NCBI GenBank assembly: GCA_034638255.1
Contig: JAWPGT010000001.1
Span: 2,232,001 to 2,296,000 of the forward strand
Direction: 5' to 3'
Length of the DNA: 64,000 bases
Origin: Coprinus comatus
Taxonomy: Eukaryota; Basidiomycota; Agaricomycetes; Agaricales; Agaricaceae
Shown here piece by piece: positions 48,606-60,600 of the stretch; positions within the stretch are counted from its first letter, which is position 1; every line of letters begins with the position of its first letter. The notes beneath the pieces were generated by a model. It was given only the letters and a program-made list of their open reading frames with translations, was not told where the DNA came from and ran no database searches. Made by a program: the position numbers and the translations under genes.

Positions 48606-51600
48606 TTATCGAAGGGAAGACTGAAAACCTAGTGATTTTTCTTCTTGTTCTATGTGTTCGTTTTGGAGGGTCCTAAAGCCCTCAAACGACATCTCGCCAC
48701 ACAATTCTCTCACTATATCACCAATTTGATCAACGAGCTATGTAAAAAAAAATGAGAATATAGATGATTTAAGATGAAAAATTTATACTCACAGCTATTG
48801 CATGCGACATCGCAATGACAGCTAGTGAAAATTAGTAAAATATTGATTTCGTTATAGTTGGTAAACAAGTTTACCTGTAGCATGTGCAGGTACCTGTTCA
48901 TCCTAAGAGATCTCATTAGCTTATATCTTCTAAACATCAAGAACGACCATCAACATACCATCAACAAATCCAACGTCAATTCCTCAAATCCAACGCTAGA
49001 TCCATCCAAGGGCCCACTTTGTAAGTCAATGTCGCCTTCAATTGAGCCATCATCGTCATCTTCGGTATGGCGAGTTATATTCGGTGTGCCGAATGGCACT
49101 TGGCTGTTAGTTAGATGTCTTCCGTGGTAGACCAGTCTATCCCGCAGTGCTGGTAAAGCAGGTGGCAAAGGTGATCCTCCAGCTAAACTACTTGAAAGAA
49201 TTGCTATTTTCGAGAATAAGTCGGCGAGCTAAATTTACTTTAATAATATTCCAAAGGACTTCACGAAGAGAATTTAGCTCACGAAGTTAGGGTTGAGAAA
49301 TGGAGTCTATTATCAGTTGAGAAATCGATTACTATGAATAAACGAGGATTATGTGGTAGCTTACTTTATGAACCAGTATACTACACCACTTCGCGTCCAA
49401 CTTTATAAACGAGCTAGCCAGAAGAATTAACGATGACGAGAGTTTCAACCTAAAAACAGTTATAATATACATATTTCCCTTGTTGAATACCACCTACTGG
49501 AGCTGGTGCATAGTTATATATTGTTTTTGAGGCCATGCTCCCCTCGGGGTGTTTTAGAAATGGGAGGGCGACTGAGACAAGCTCAAACTTACTGGAGTTG
49601 GGGTTCAAATTTAGCAGTGGCTAAAGATGGCTCCAATGCTTGTAAGCGACCCTATGAGAAAAATCCAAACTTAGTCTTTGCCAAGAACACATGAGAATAT
49701 GACGTACAATGACGTTCAGGACTCGTTTAGCTATTCTTTGTACTGCCTTAGCATTATCCGACTCCTTTTTATCATTGGACTTGTCATACTCTCTACCCAT
49801 CGTTTTTGCTTCTTCTGCTAAGAAGAGCTCCATCTCTTGAGTGAATATATTTCCAATTTCACCAAGGGTGGCAGATAACGTCCGTCTAACTAATAGACGA
49901 CCTGTTGTTGGATGTGGGAACATCATTACAATGAACTAATTAGTCGGTCAATGTTAGAGTAGGAACAAAACTTCATTCTGATGAAAATCACATACAGATC
50001 CTGTGAAACCAACAATGACGAGAAGTCTATATACAGGTAAGTAAATAATTTGAAAAATAGGACTTTTATATGCGTACGCTCTCTTCCATGCCAGATGAAC
50101 TCCTATCCCAGGATTCGAAATGACGACAAGGTGTGAATTAATCCAACTATATCCAACCACTACAATACAGTTCTTAATGTATCACAATTTCCAAGGAGTG
50201 TGGTAGAAAAACATACCAAAGACGATTGTCACTCCAGTCATTGTCCATAGCATCATCTGCTCGGGGGGTGCCGCTATTCTACCTAATAGCGAGGGCGCAA
50301 CTAGTACAGTCTGCACGTAAACGATTAGTGTTGCTCTGTCAATTGAACGGAACACGAACGGTTGCAATGACCACACCATAAGGGTTGCCGATGCCATGAC
50401 CCGCTCCTATGTACCAAGTCGCCATCCCCACTATAATTGTTTATGAGCATTATTGCATACATTATTATCAACCCGCTCACATAGTAACCCAAGTACAGTT
50501 CCTGCAATACGTACAAAGAATCCTGCGATCTGATTAATAGTGACGGATTAAGTTTCTATGGAAAGTATAACCATAATCAGAACCATACCTGATCTCCTGT
50601 AAACACTGCTAAACTGGTCTATAATTATCATCAGTCGTTGAACAGAAAACGTTTGGAGTACCGATCTTACTTGAGCCATAATCAGTGCCCATAGTCCTCT
50701 ATTGTCATAATAGAACCATGCACTACTTCTGCAAACAGCAGGAACCCACAAGGCGACAGAAAGGATTCCATGTCGAAGTGCAAATACACCTTGAGGAGTT
50801 TTGAACCAGCTCAAGGCTGAACCCAAGAAAACAAAGAATTTCCCATAAGCAGTCGTTGGAGGTAAAGCATCGGGATTTCTCCTCGTTCCTACAAAATAGT
50901 CAATGTAACATGGTATATCTAAAGGAATGCGCTTACGAGTAGGTTTGGTCTTCAAATCTACTGGCTTTTCTTCGTAATCTCCTTCCTCTCCATCTGTATC
51001 ATCTGCTTGTTCTGTTAATGTGAACGGATTAGATGTTGTTGTATTGAATTCCGTTAGATCATTCGAGTCTCCCATAGCAATGGGTGCGGGAGTTTCCATG
51101 ACAGGTGCTGAACTTCTTAGCTTCCTACCCAGTTTTCCGAATCCACTTGGAAACCATACCCTTGGTTTTGGTCTCCTGTTATCCAAGTCCAGAAGGAACG
51201 TCAAGAGTTTGTCGAGTTGCTCTGCAAATGCGTCTATGGTATCAACGAAAACGAAACAGATATAGAGTGACCGTGCAGCAAACATATTGGGGCTTTGAGG
51301 GTCATTTACAATGTTATCCAAGAGCTTTCCGGTTCGAGGGTCGAAGAATTGTTCATAAGGCTTCAAAATCTGGACGCGGCCGCTTTGTCTGAACTCCAAT
51401 ATCGCCTTTTTAAGCTGAGTTGAAAGTTTGGCCATATTCGCATGTTGTTCTTCAGCCTGTTCCTTGTTTAATCGACGGAAGAATGCGCCCCATCTACCAT
51501 GGTTACAATGTTCGATCCACTGTTTTATCCCATTAACACCAGCTTCACATGTACCCCTGATTTCTGCAGATGATTCACGGAGTATGGGAAAGAGAGTATC

Positions 51601-53240
51601 GAGATCATGTCCATGTCGAACTTCCCTCTCGCGGATTTTCCTTCTCAGCCAGGTGAATCGGGATCTTTGCTTGTGATTCCGACTCTTTTCTAACTGCTCA
51701 TTCGCTAGTTTCTCTTCTTCCTCATCGTTAGCATTAACATTGTTAACAAATGTTTCGAACGAATGCAGTGCTCTAAGTAACGTTAAGCTAGAATTTGCTA
51801 CAACAGAATAAATGTGCTTACGTCGTTCGAAAAGCCAGAGGTTTGAGCTGTTTGGAAATCTTCTTCAAATCACTAGGTCCCAAACGTCCAACTGAAATTT
51901 CGAGATCGATCAATCCAACTTGCCCCAGTAGTAGATCTACCCCAGCAATAAGCTTTTTTCGATGACCATTCCCTTCTATGTATAGAGATTCCCAGAATTT
52001 GTGATCTGAGGGTCTACTACTTAATGCCTGTTCTTGTACTGATAGGAGATCCAACATAGGCTGAGCGATATGTTCGGAAAGATGAAATGGAGCTTATAAA
52101 ATGAATACGCACCTGAAAGTACATCCCAGTAAGTATATTTCTATAACATTGTCAGCTTTGGTTATTCAAATGGCAAGCATATCAGCCACATACAACCAGA
52201 CATGATTCAAACTCTCCGGAAACAAAAGAACAGTGGATGCAATCGCAATTGCAATGTAATAAGCTGTAGGGATGAGAAATAGTTTTGGAATGGTATACTG
52301 GGTAGTCGGAAAGACTATATGGTTCGTGCTACTGTGTTAGTTGATAAGCCAGGTTCCCAGCCGTGGAAGATGCTTACGAGGGCCATAAGTACAAATCTGA
52401 AGAAAGGCGGGAATAATTTGTAACTGTATATAAGAAACAGAAAGAAAGTGTACTCACGATATCTAAAACAATACTTCCAAAGATACTAAGGAGGGCAAGT
52501 TTGGGTATGTGTGCCCTAAGAGCTCCAAGAGCAAAGGTTCCGATGAAGAAGAAAGCTCCATAAACAGCAGAGGACCTGGAGGTTATAAGCAAACATTCAT
52601 GTCGTGGAGAAGATACAAGTCTAACCGGGGATCAAGGAAATGCCCGTGATACACAGCGCTCTGTTGTTGGAGAGCAACAGATATATTAGGTTGTAAGCTA
52701 TTGAAGTAATGAGTAGAAGTTTCGATGCAACTTATACTATACTCACGAGGACTGTAGCTCCTGTTGCTGTCGGGAAAGAAGCGCCTGACTTCGTACGGAC
52801 ACAGATGCAGCCATTGCAGTGCTGCCCCAGGCCCATCCAACCATCATACCTATATTTATCATTTCAATTGAATAAACGTCATTCAATAAATTTGTTATCA
52901 CTCGTACCAAGTAAAAGTGTCAATGCCGCAAATATAAACAGCGATAGAGCAAGAGATGGAGGAAGCATAACAGCTACAATACTACATACTCGAGAATCAG
53001 AACAATGATTATGTGAAACGCGATGAGTAAGACGTACGCCGCGAAAAAACCAGCCTGACCCATACTATTCAATGTTTTGTTATCCACCATAAGAATCATT
53101 GTAACTGCCAAGGCCACACAACATCGAATCCACGTCTTCATTTTTCGTTTGTTTTGCAACGCCGGAAACAACCATGCAACAAGAGCCGGTGCCGGCTTCT
53201 TCGACTTTTTCATTCCCCCTCCTGCGGTAGTATCAGCCAT
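48606..53240 (-). CDS. Fusaric-acid-resistance-like (FUSC) membrane transporter, BRE4 type
   Basis: This long multi-exon gene starts MADTTAGGGMKKSKKPAPAL at 53240 and ends ...SLGFQSSLR with TAA at 48606. The layout fits the fungal ER-transporter/FUSC family. An N-terminal six-span half (RCCVALAVTMILMVDN, MVGWAWGSTAMAASVSVRSQ, SSAVYGAFFFIGTFALGALR) is followed by a cytosolic region (ARSLYICFVFVDTIDAFAEQ, an acidic linker). A second set of spans (RHGILSVALWVPAVCRSSAW, then NRGLWALIMAQ) is followed by a C-terminal DUF2421-like cytosolic region (TTGRLLVRRTLSATLGEIGN). Related proteins are linked to export of aromatic acids and to brefeldin A sensitivity; the substrate here is unknown. Introns are numerous and boundaries approximate. 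Confidence 0.85.
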
Positions 53241-53969
53241 ATGGAGTATTACCGACTTTTCAGCGCAGTTTCGGTATTGATATAAGTATATGGGGAGACT
53301 GAGCAAAAGAGGTATTACGCCTGGGTTACACCCCCAACTTCACGTGCACATATTTATATTATTAGATCAAATCAAAATCACCGGGTCATTCGGTATACAA
53401 AATCTTAATTTAGCTCTTCATTCGTTCTCGAGGCCCTCAATCTCCTATTAGCGAACCAATCACGCCGCTGCTTGCATATCACTACAGGAGTAGAGAACGG
53501 ACATATACTACTATCAGAAAAAAAGAAGATGGCAGGCACTACAAGTAGTATCCCCCTTCTCTTGACGTTGAAACAACGTCTTCCTTCGACCACGGGTGCT
53601 ACAGTTAGACCTGAACAGGCATAGGCTTATACTCTAAGACCGACTTTGTGCCTTTTGGGAGTCTTCTTCGTCTCTAGAGAACAGCTTCTTGACTTGCACC
53701 AAAAGGGAATATACCATATGTTTCAAACCAAGGAACTTGGCCAGCTGACCCCTACAGGAGCAAGCAGTATGCTCATCAACAAACAAAATACCTCTAGCAC
53801 AGCTATACTTACCAATAGTCTTTAAATTGCATGTAAACCCACCAAGGCCAGCGAAAATTGCGGCTTGTCCGGCCCCGAGTCTTCAAAGGCACTTGATACA
53901 GATACAAAGTTCTTGCTCCACGAATATCGAGATCATACTATCCCCAGACGATTTCTCTAATCCAATGGT
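53241..53969. other. Spacer upstream of the transporter
   Basis: It probably contains the transporter promoter and the 3' UTR of the next gene. Short frames on both strands have no recognisable content. Confidence 0.4.
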
Positions 53970-54629
53970 TCATCTTTCAATACCCATAGCTCTGACGACT
54001 ATCCAATAATCTCGGACATCATCCACAAGTGCAACAGTAGTTGGACTCAGATTCTCCAACTTTTGGGCCTGAGTGGTCGGTACGAATTCCGTATCCGAAT
54101 TCAAGCTCCATTGTTGTGTTCGTGTTTGCACCACCAAACCAAACGTTCTATTCTTCTCTTCAGCATATCTCAGTTGAACTCCTTCACGAAAACGACGTCG
54201 GTAATCCATCATAGCCTGAGCAAGTTCTCTTGGACTCTCCACAGGTAATTCCAGGAACCTACTACTTGGATTTACCAACCCTTCTAATGCTGTTGAATGG
54301 GGATTACTTGATTCCATAGAGGAAGGCGATGGTATCGAACTCTCGTTTGAGAAAATACGTTCTCTGTATCCATACCAAACCCTTTGGTCTTGGACCTCCA
54401 TTTCGTTATCTAAGGAACCAAATGAGCTGTCACTCTTCAATGTATAATAAAAGGTCAATGGAAGAAAAGATACCGGCCACATACCTGTAGGACGTTCAAT
54501 GACACCATTCCCTTCATCCTCATCCTCGTCATCCTCAAATCGACAACAAGCAGTACAAAACGTAAAAAAACTAGAAACCGAAGAAGAAAGGTGAAGTAGA
54601 GGCCTATCAAGCCGATCGAAAATGGACAT
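53970..54629 (-). CDS. Hypothetical protein, 219 residues
   Basis: An open frame starts MSIFDRLDRPLLHLSSSVSS and ends RDYWIVVRAMGIER. It has a hydrophobic/Cys patch (FFTFCTACCRF), an acidic stretch (EDDEDEDEGNG), and a helical region (SPRELAQAMMDYRRRFREGV). No signal peptide or known domain is seen. A possible 50-bp GT...AG intron at about 54436-54485 would change the frame and is not used in this model. A short block at its 3' part (CTTCAGCATATCTCAGTTGA, GGTAATCCATCATAGCC) reappears in both duplication arms near 40080 and 28895, so this gene's end marks one boundary of the duplicated segment. Confidence 0.5.
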   Translation of the reverse strand: MSIFDRLDRPLLHLSSSVSSFFTFCTACCRFEDDEDEDEGNGVIERPTGMWPVSFLPLTFYYTLKSDSSFGSLDNEMEVQDQRVWYGYRERIFSNESSIPSPSSMESSNPHSTALEGLVNPSSRFLELPVESPRELAQAMMDYRRRFREGVQLRYAEEKNRTFGLVVQTRTQQWSLNSDTEFVPTTQAQKLENLSPTTVALVDDVRDYWIVVRAMGIER

Positions 54630-55890
54630 TGGGAGAGGACACCACTAGTATCCAATAATTAGAAGGACCGTATAAGTAAGTTTTCAACTTCCAAGACCTC
54701 AGGTGGTGTAATTTATCATCTTATCTCAGTGTACAGCACTCGTACCTTCGCAGCTCCCATTCTGAAAACCGAGAGTCATTTTCTCGGACTCAAGTCTTAT
54801 CTGAGACGTGCAACAATGATTTTGTGGCATGCACAGTCTTGAAATTCTGGGTTACTCCTTACATCGGTTTTTTCAAATTTACCAGATACAAAAATAGCTC
54901 GGAGCTACTATGAGATCATATACATAGTTACCCAGTATCACATCATAGTGAAAAGCTTAAAGAGGTATAGGTAAGGGCATCGCGGCCAAGGTATTGACGA
55001 CCGTCAACGAGCGACCAGGCCCGGGCCCACTGGTGTTCAAGTCGGTAGTTACAGTTGAAACAGAGTAAATCATAATCGTGACCGTGCGCAGTATCGCACG
55101 GCCGGTACGAAAACCTTGCCATCTAATGTTCACTGTAACTCGGATGAAATAGAACGTTCACTGCTTAAGCAGTTAGAGCCAAAGGAACATCAATAGTCTC
55201 TATGTCAAAAATACAAATAATACATGGTCTCAACATCCAATACATCGCTTGGATCCATTCAAATACACAAGCTTTTCTCAGGGGAAACAGCCAAATATCG
55301 CATACTGGGCATTCTTTGATTGTTCTGGACATCTTGAACCAGTAACGTCGTTGATATTGGGCAGCGATGGTCGTATGAATATACTTGACAATGATGCGAG
55401 TAATACAAAAGTGAATTCTCTTACATCCTGGTCCCTGGCCTTAAGAGCAGTATTTCAAAATTGTGAACAAGAATGATGATCAAAGTAGAACTACATACTA
55501 GTAGTACAAACTATCTATGTCAATGCCACATAAGACCATCCGAAGTTCCGGCTTCATCGCTACTACACTTCTGGGAATCTGATTTTGGTGATTACAATGG
55601 ATCATTAATTAAAACTGAACAAGGGGCTGCCTTAAAGCCTAAAGGTCCTTGCCTCTAAACCCCCGAATGCAATATCTTACGAGTACCTATAAATCTGCAT
55701 TGGTGAACCAGTACCATTTGAATAGTAATTATGACCTGAGAACCTCCCTCCACACACCGTTACCAAAACAATATCACTTGCTGATAACAAACTCCACAAG
55801 ATCCTAAAAATACTAACGAACAAAGGTATAAAAATAAGATTTTCATGCTTCCTAATGGTACTAGATTCTTTCTTTCTTTTACACGCGTCA
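54630..55890 (+). other. 5' flank of the DUF6533 remnant
   Basis: 55020-55160 and 55680-55890 are homologous, with many differences, to 40290-40400 and 40650-40866 upstream of the right-arm DUF6533 gene (shared GGTAGTTACAGTTGAAA-like and CCATCTAATGTTCAC-like blocks). No independent gene was found. Confidence 0.5.
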
Positions 55891-55893
55891 GCA

Positions 55894-55953
55894 ATGGCAG
55901 ATGATACTTCATTGTCAATCACTACTTTTACTGCCGCTGCTAGGCCCACTTAA
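55894..55953 (+). pseudogene. DUF6533 gene reduced to first and last codons
   Basis: A 20-codon frame reads MADDTSLSITTFTAAARPT and stop. Its first three residues match the start of the arm copies (MANVT...) and its end matches their C-terminus (LTAFTAATRHT or ...TAATRPT). Upstream and downstream flanks also match the arms. The whole interior, about 1.75 kb with all membrane spans and introns, is missing, and the join keeps the frame. Confidence 0.8.
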
Positions 55954-57183
55954 TACTTGACTATGAACTATTTCCCTGTCCACCGCCTGGAAAATATATA
56001 GATATCTATATATTCCTATTTTCGAAAATTCATAGATGTATAACACAACGAAACCAAATAACCACTTCGTACTTCGTACTATACTTGAAACTCGTCCTCG
56101 TACTAAAGCCATCAAACAAACAAAACAGAAACAAAAGAACAGAAAACCACAAACCAAAAACCACGGAAAAATGTCAAAAGGGAAGTGTTACAAAAGACGA
56201 AGGGAAAGATATAACACACCCAACCCATTAAAACATATAACGACCATAAAGTCACAATCACAATCACGAAGGAGAGAGAGAGAGAGAGAGGAAGAGAGAA
56301 CAAAAATAGAAGAATCGAGAAACAAGTAAAACAAAAAAAAAGGAGAGAAAAGACGTAGACAGCCTTGGAAACGGCCTTACTTTATTTATTTACCTCAGCC
56401 AAGTAAAAACGAAAGAAAAGGATCTCAAAACAAAGTGTTACGAAACTATGAAAAACTTATGTACTCATAAAACAAAAACAAAAATAGGTAGGGTACTAAG
56501 TACTCATACTCATACTCATACTCATACATTGTTCTTTTTAAAAGGAAGAGAAAGAAGAAAATCATACTAACTAACTAACTAACCCTAATCCGTTCACTGA
56601 ACATGAGGTGACATATATCAAGATAGTACATGACAACAAGAAACAAGAAACAGGAAACAAGAGAATACCAAACAAAAAAAGGACATTAGTTTTATGTAAC
56701 AAACCACAACAACAAAAAGAAAAGAAAAGAAATACAAAAAAGAAATAATATGAAACATTACATCACATAAAAGATACCAAATCTTCCTCTCTCACTCATT
56801 AGAGACAGAGGAAGAAAAAAGAAAAAGAAAAAGAAGGGTATGCTTTATATATCATCATCATCATATCATCATCAAGAGAAAAAAGGAGAGAGAGCGAACA
56901 ACAACTCGAAGACAATCAAAGGAAAAAAAACAAGCCTTTTTTAATACCATTACAAAAGTTCAACGTTCAGCTTTTTTTTTGTCCACATTACATTCATCTT
57001 CATCTTCATCTTTCATCATCATTCATCCGTCATCCATTATCATCATCTTCTAAATTGTCATTTAGTGCTTGATACTGGTCGGGGAAAGTCGCACGCGTGG
57101 GTACGATTAATTTTTTGGTCTGATGTTGCTGAAAAAAAGAAAAAGAAAAACGAAATGCGGGTACGGACGTGAACGAGAACCGC
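55954..57183. other. Convergent spacer between the DUF6533 remnant and PSP1
   Basis: This A-rich region holds a (GA)n run near 56274-56292, (CTCATA)n near 56504-56525, (CTAA)n near 56570-56583 and A-tracts. It probably contains the PSP1 3' UTR. Most of it is absent from the duplication arms, where the DUF6533 stop and the PSP1 end are much closer together. Confidence 0.45.
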
Positions 57184-59846
57184 TTATTGTTCAAAAGGTA
57201 TTCCACCTTGTATAGAAGCCATCCAAATCCTAGTTTTATACAACCTACACCAAAAAAAAAAAAACATCAAAAAAAACGAACATATCAAAACAGACACACA
57301 AAAAAAAAAAGAAAAAGAAAAACCACAAACCTGAACAACTCTCTAACAAGTTCCCTAAAATCAATTCTCTTCTCTGCAACGAAATAAAACGTCAATTTAC
57401 GACGATCCCTAACAATCACAATATTTCAATCAACAATTTTTTTCATTAGAGAAAAAAAAGAGAACTCACCATTGATATTCAGCATCAATAACCTCCATAG
57501 GTAACTTCTTTGCTTTAACTTTACTCTGACACAACTGTAGCGCTTTCAATTCATCTTGTGTTTTAACCGCCAACAAACTAGAAAAGAAAGAAGAAAATAA
57601 ATCAAAAACGAGTTATTCAAACAAATCCCAAGATTAAAGGATAAAAAAAAACGTACGCAGAGTCCTGTTGTCCAGCTCTTCCAAGTATCAATTTCGGATT
57701 AATCTCCTTTTTCGAAGATCCCTGTTGTCCACCAGACACACCACCACCAATCTGATTACTTCCACCAGGACTCAACGGTCCTACATCCGGTGAACTCGGT
57801 ACACCACCACTTCCACTTCCCCCACCACCACCACTACCATAACCCATAGCAACAGCAGCAGCAGCCGCCTCTGCCGCCTTTTCCGCTTGTTGTCTTTGCC
57901 AAGATTCAACTTCCCCAACTGTAATAGTATCATTAACCACCGTTCCCAAATCTTTTCCTCTATCCGCTTCTACCACTACCAAATCTCCCAACTTGATTTC
58001 CAAAGAAGTATCAAGTAAATAAAAAAGATCCGTACGTCCAGCTTTAAATTCCACTATAAACAAAGGACATAAAGGTGGTACCGAATGTAACGGTACTCCT
58101 TTTCCTAAATCATTTATATTAGGTTGTTGAGCTGCTTGTTGTCCTCCTCCATTACCAAGACCACCATTTTGATTATTACTACCACCTTGACCAGGTAAAG
58201 GAGGATTTGTCAAATTAGTAGAAGCAGAAGGAGGTTGTGAAAGTGGAGTAAGCGGTGGTTCCGAAGGTCTTCTTTGAATTTGTTGAGGGAAATAAGGTTG
58301 TTGTTGTGGATTATTAACCATCCTTGTAGGTGATATGGGGGATTGGTTATTCAAACCAGGTGGTCCACCATTTCCGACGAAAACGACGATCCTCTTTGTC
58401 TCAAATACGGAACTTGATTACCACCACACCTGAACCGTAATTGTTATAACCTTGACCAGAAATAGATCTCCCTATAACATCTTGATGTTGTTGATGTTGT
58501 TGCATATAGTGGGATTGTTGAGTATATTGTTCATAACCGTATCCTTCATCATTCAAGTAGTCGTCGGTTGGGGTTCCAAGGGATTGCCTAGACGTATACG
58601 AACCTGAGATATTCAGGTTCATCGTCTGATAAGGCGATAATAAATCCCTAGAAGGCGGACTTCTCGACAAAGGAGCAAAAATGGGTAAAGAGGATGGTTG
58701 ACTTGGTGGAAGTGTAGAAGCATGAGAATCATTCGAAGGTCCAAGATTCATAGATCCAAGATCAGCAAGAAGGTCGTCATCAGAAATCTTGACAGCACTC
58801 CTTCCAAATCCTCCTCCAAGACCTGATAAACGAGGAGCTGGAACTTCATCAGGGAACTCTTGCCCTGGAGCATTAAACCCTACAATCCCCCCTTTCCTAG
58901 GCTGAACCACACTGACACTATGCCTCCTACTAGTTGTTCCACTTCCACCACCACCATTCTCGTCCTTTGGAGGGTTCATACCCGCCCATAACTCTCTAAA
59001 TGCTGAACCATCATCCAGTAATATCTGACCAACATCTCTCCTAAACGGACTCTGATTTGTCTCTGAAATCCTATTGGCCGCATTTAACCCATTTCCCAAC
59101 AAACCATTTGACGGGGATGACGAGAAAGGATTATTATTCGGTGACCTTCCAATAGTTCCCAAAGAGCCATACCGACTTTGACCCGGTGGTTTAATTTCTC
59201 CAAATCTACCTGGAATAGCCAAAGGACTCGAGGTATTATTGGACAAGAAGGAATCATTCCAACTATTCATTGTCGACGAACCCAAATAACCACTCCCAAT
59301 GGTTCCTACTCTCCCCGTAGCCAAAGACTGAGATCGACTCCTAGTGGGATCGTTGCCAAACGTTCTACCTCTTCCCAAAGAAGGCGGAACCAATCTCTCG
59401 TCGTAGGTATCAGTATCTGATTCATCGTCTTCAAACATAGAAGGAAAGACGCGATCTCTCATCGCGGAAGAAAACTGGGATTGAGAATTTGTGGAAAAGG
59501 ATGAACTTCTAATCGGCATTGGTTGATTATTTCGATTTGAAGCACCTGGTCCCATATAAGGGCGTGGGGTAGCCCAAGGGCTCGTAGCAGTTCCGCCACC
59601 TAAGCTTGAGGGTATAAACTGGGTAGCTGAAGGAGATGCAAGAAAGTTTTGTTCTGAAGAATGGGAATGCGGAGGCTGGCTTGCTGCTCTTTCGCGTAGA
59701 GAGGCTGGACCACCGCTTCCAATTGGACCATGTCCATTACCACCCAACGACCCAAGTCCAGCGGAGTCAAATACGCTGGGGGAAAAGCGACTTCTTCGTT
59801 CGTCGTCGTCCGAGGCGCCAAGGTAGTTGAACTGATTCTGAGCCAT
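57184..59846 (-). CDS. PSP1 C-terminal domain protein
   Basis: It starts MAQNQFNYLGASDDDERRSR at 59846. A long Ser/Gly/Pro/Asn/Gln-rich, probably disordered region (about 550 residues) is followed by the PSP1 domain: PLCPLFIVEFKAGRTDLFYL, IKLGDLVVVEADRGKDLGTV, LLAVKTQDELKALQLCQSKV, KKLPMEVIDAEYQW, DRRKLTFYFVAEKRIDFREL, then LYKTRIWMASIQGGIPFEQ and a TAA at 57184. Yeast Psp1 is linked to suppression of polymerase-alpha mutations and to P-bodies; the domain's biochemical role is not established. The last two introns have clear GT...AG ends. The junction near 58380-58420 between the two long exons is uncertain. It has two internally deleted relatives in the duplication arms. Confidence 0.85.
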
Positions 59847-60089
59847 GATTCGTTAGGGTGTTGTATACGTCCGAGTAGACGCCAGGGGTTGGGGTTTGCT
59901 GATATATCTACAACTGGGTCTATCTACAGCCATAGACGTCAAGCAACAACGAGTACAGCAGTGAGAAGCGGACTTACTTGTGATCTAAGTAGTTTCTAAG
60001 GGAGAAGGGAACGTCTAAGTGGACTGTGGTAGAGCTTGTGGGAGGTTCAGTGCCAGCTGACCTATGTTGCTGTCACATGTCCATCATAC

Positions 60090-60600
60090 ATCTCAATAGG
60101 GGTTCATCATGTATTCTACACATTCAACACCACCAAAACGCCGTATTACTAGCCCATACCTTGATAGGAACACTCCACTCCACTCTCTCTACTAGTACAC
60201 ACATACTTCCCTGTTCCCCACCTCCAAAATCAACTCCCCTTCGAGTCTTTAATCCCGTTTCCGGTTTAGATCCTGATACTAATATTGATACCCCAGATGA
60301 CTATTAAAATCAGTATCCTCGTTGATCCGCATCTGAAACGCCGGACTTGCATCAGCATAGGAATATCCAGTGCAAATGCCGTTCTGAGAGTATTCAGCGT
60401 AAACGACGAATAATGCTCCGCATAGGCTCTTCTCATCTTTGAAGTATACTTGAATGAGACTGCGGAAACGCCACTGAATTCTAAAACTGCCGAAAAGCAA
60501 TGAATGCAAACAAGGCTCAATAATGGAGAGGAAACAGAAAAAAACCAAAACCGACCGAACTGCCACCTTGACTCCGTCTTTATTAACATCATAAATTTAA
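60090..60600 (-). pseudogene. Internally deleted RGP1 copy
   Basis: Block by block it matches RGP1 at 62860-63950: the 3' end (TTCTACACATTCAACACCAC, CCTTGATAGGAACACT), then a jump to GACTATTAAAATCAGTATCC and ATCCGCATCTGAAACGCCGG, the segment encoding RRAYAEHYSSFTLNTLRTAF, then CTTGACTCCGTCTTTATTAA from the N-terminal exon. The central part (about residues 100-220 of the visible RGP1) is missing and frames are broken. Confidence 0.8.
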
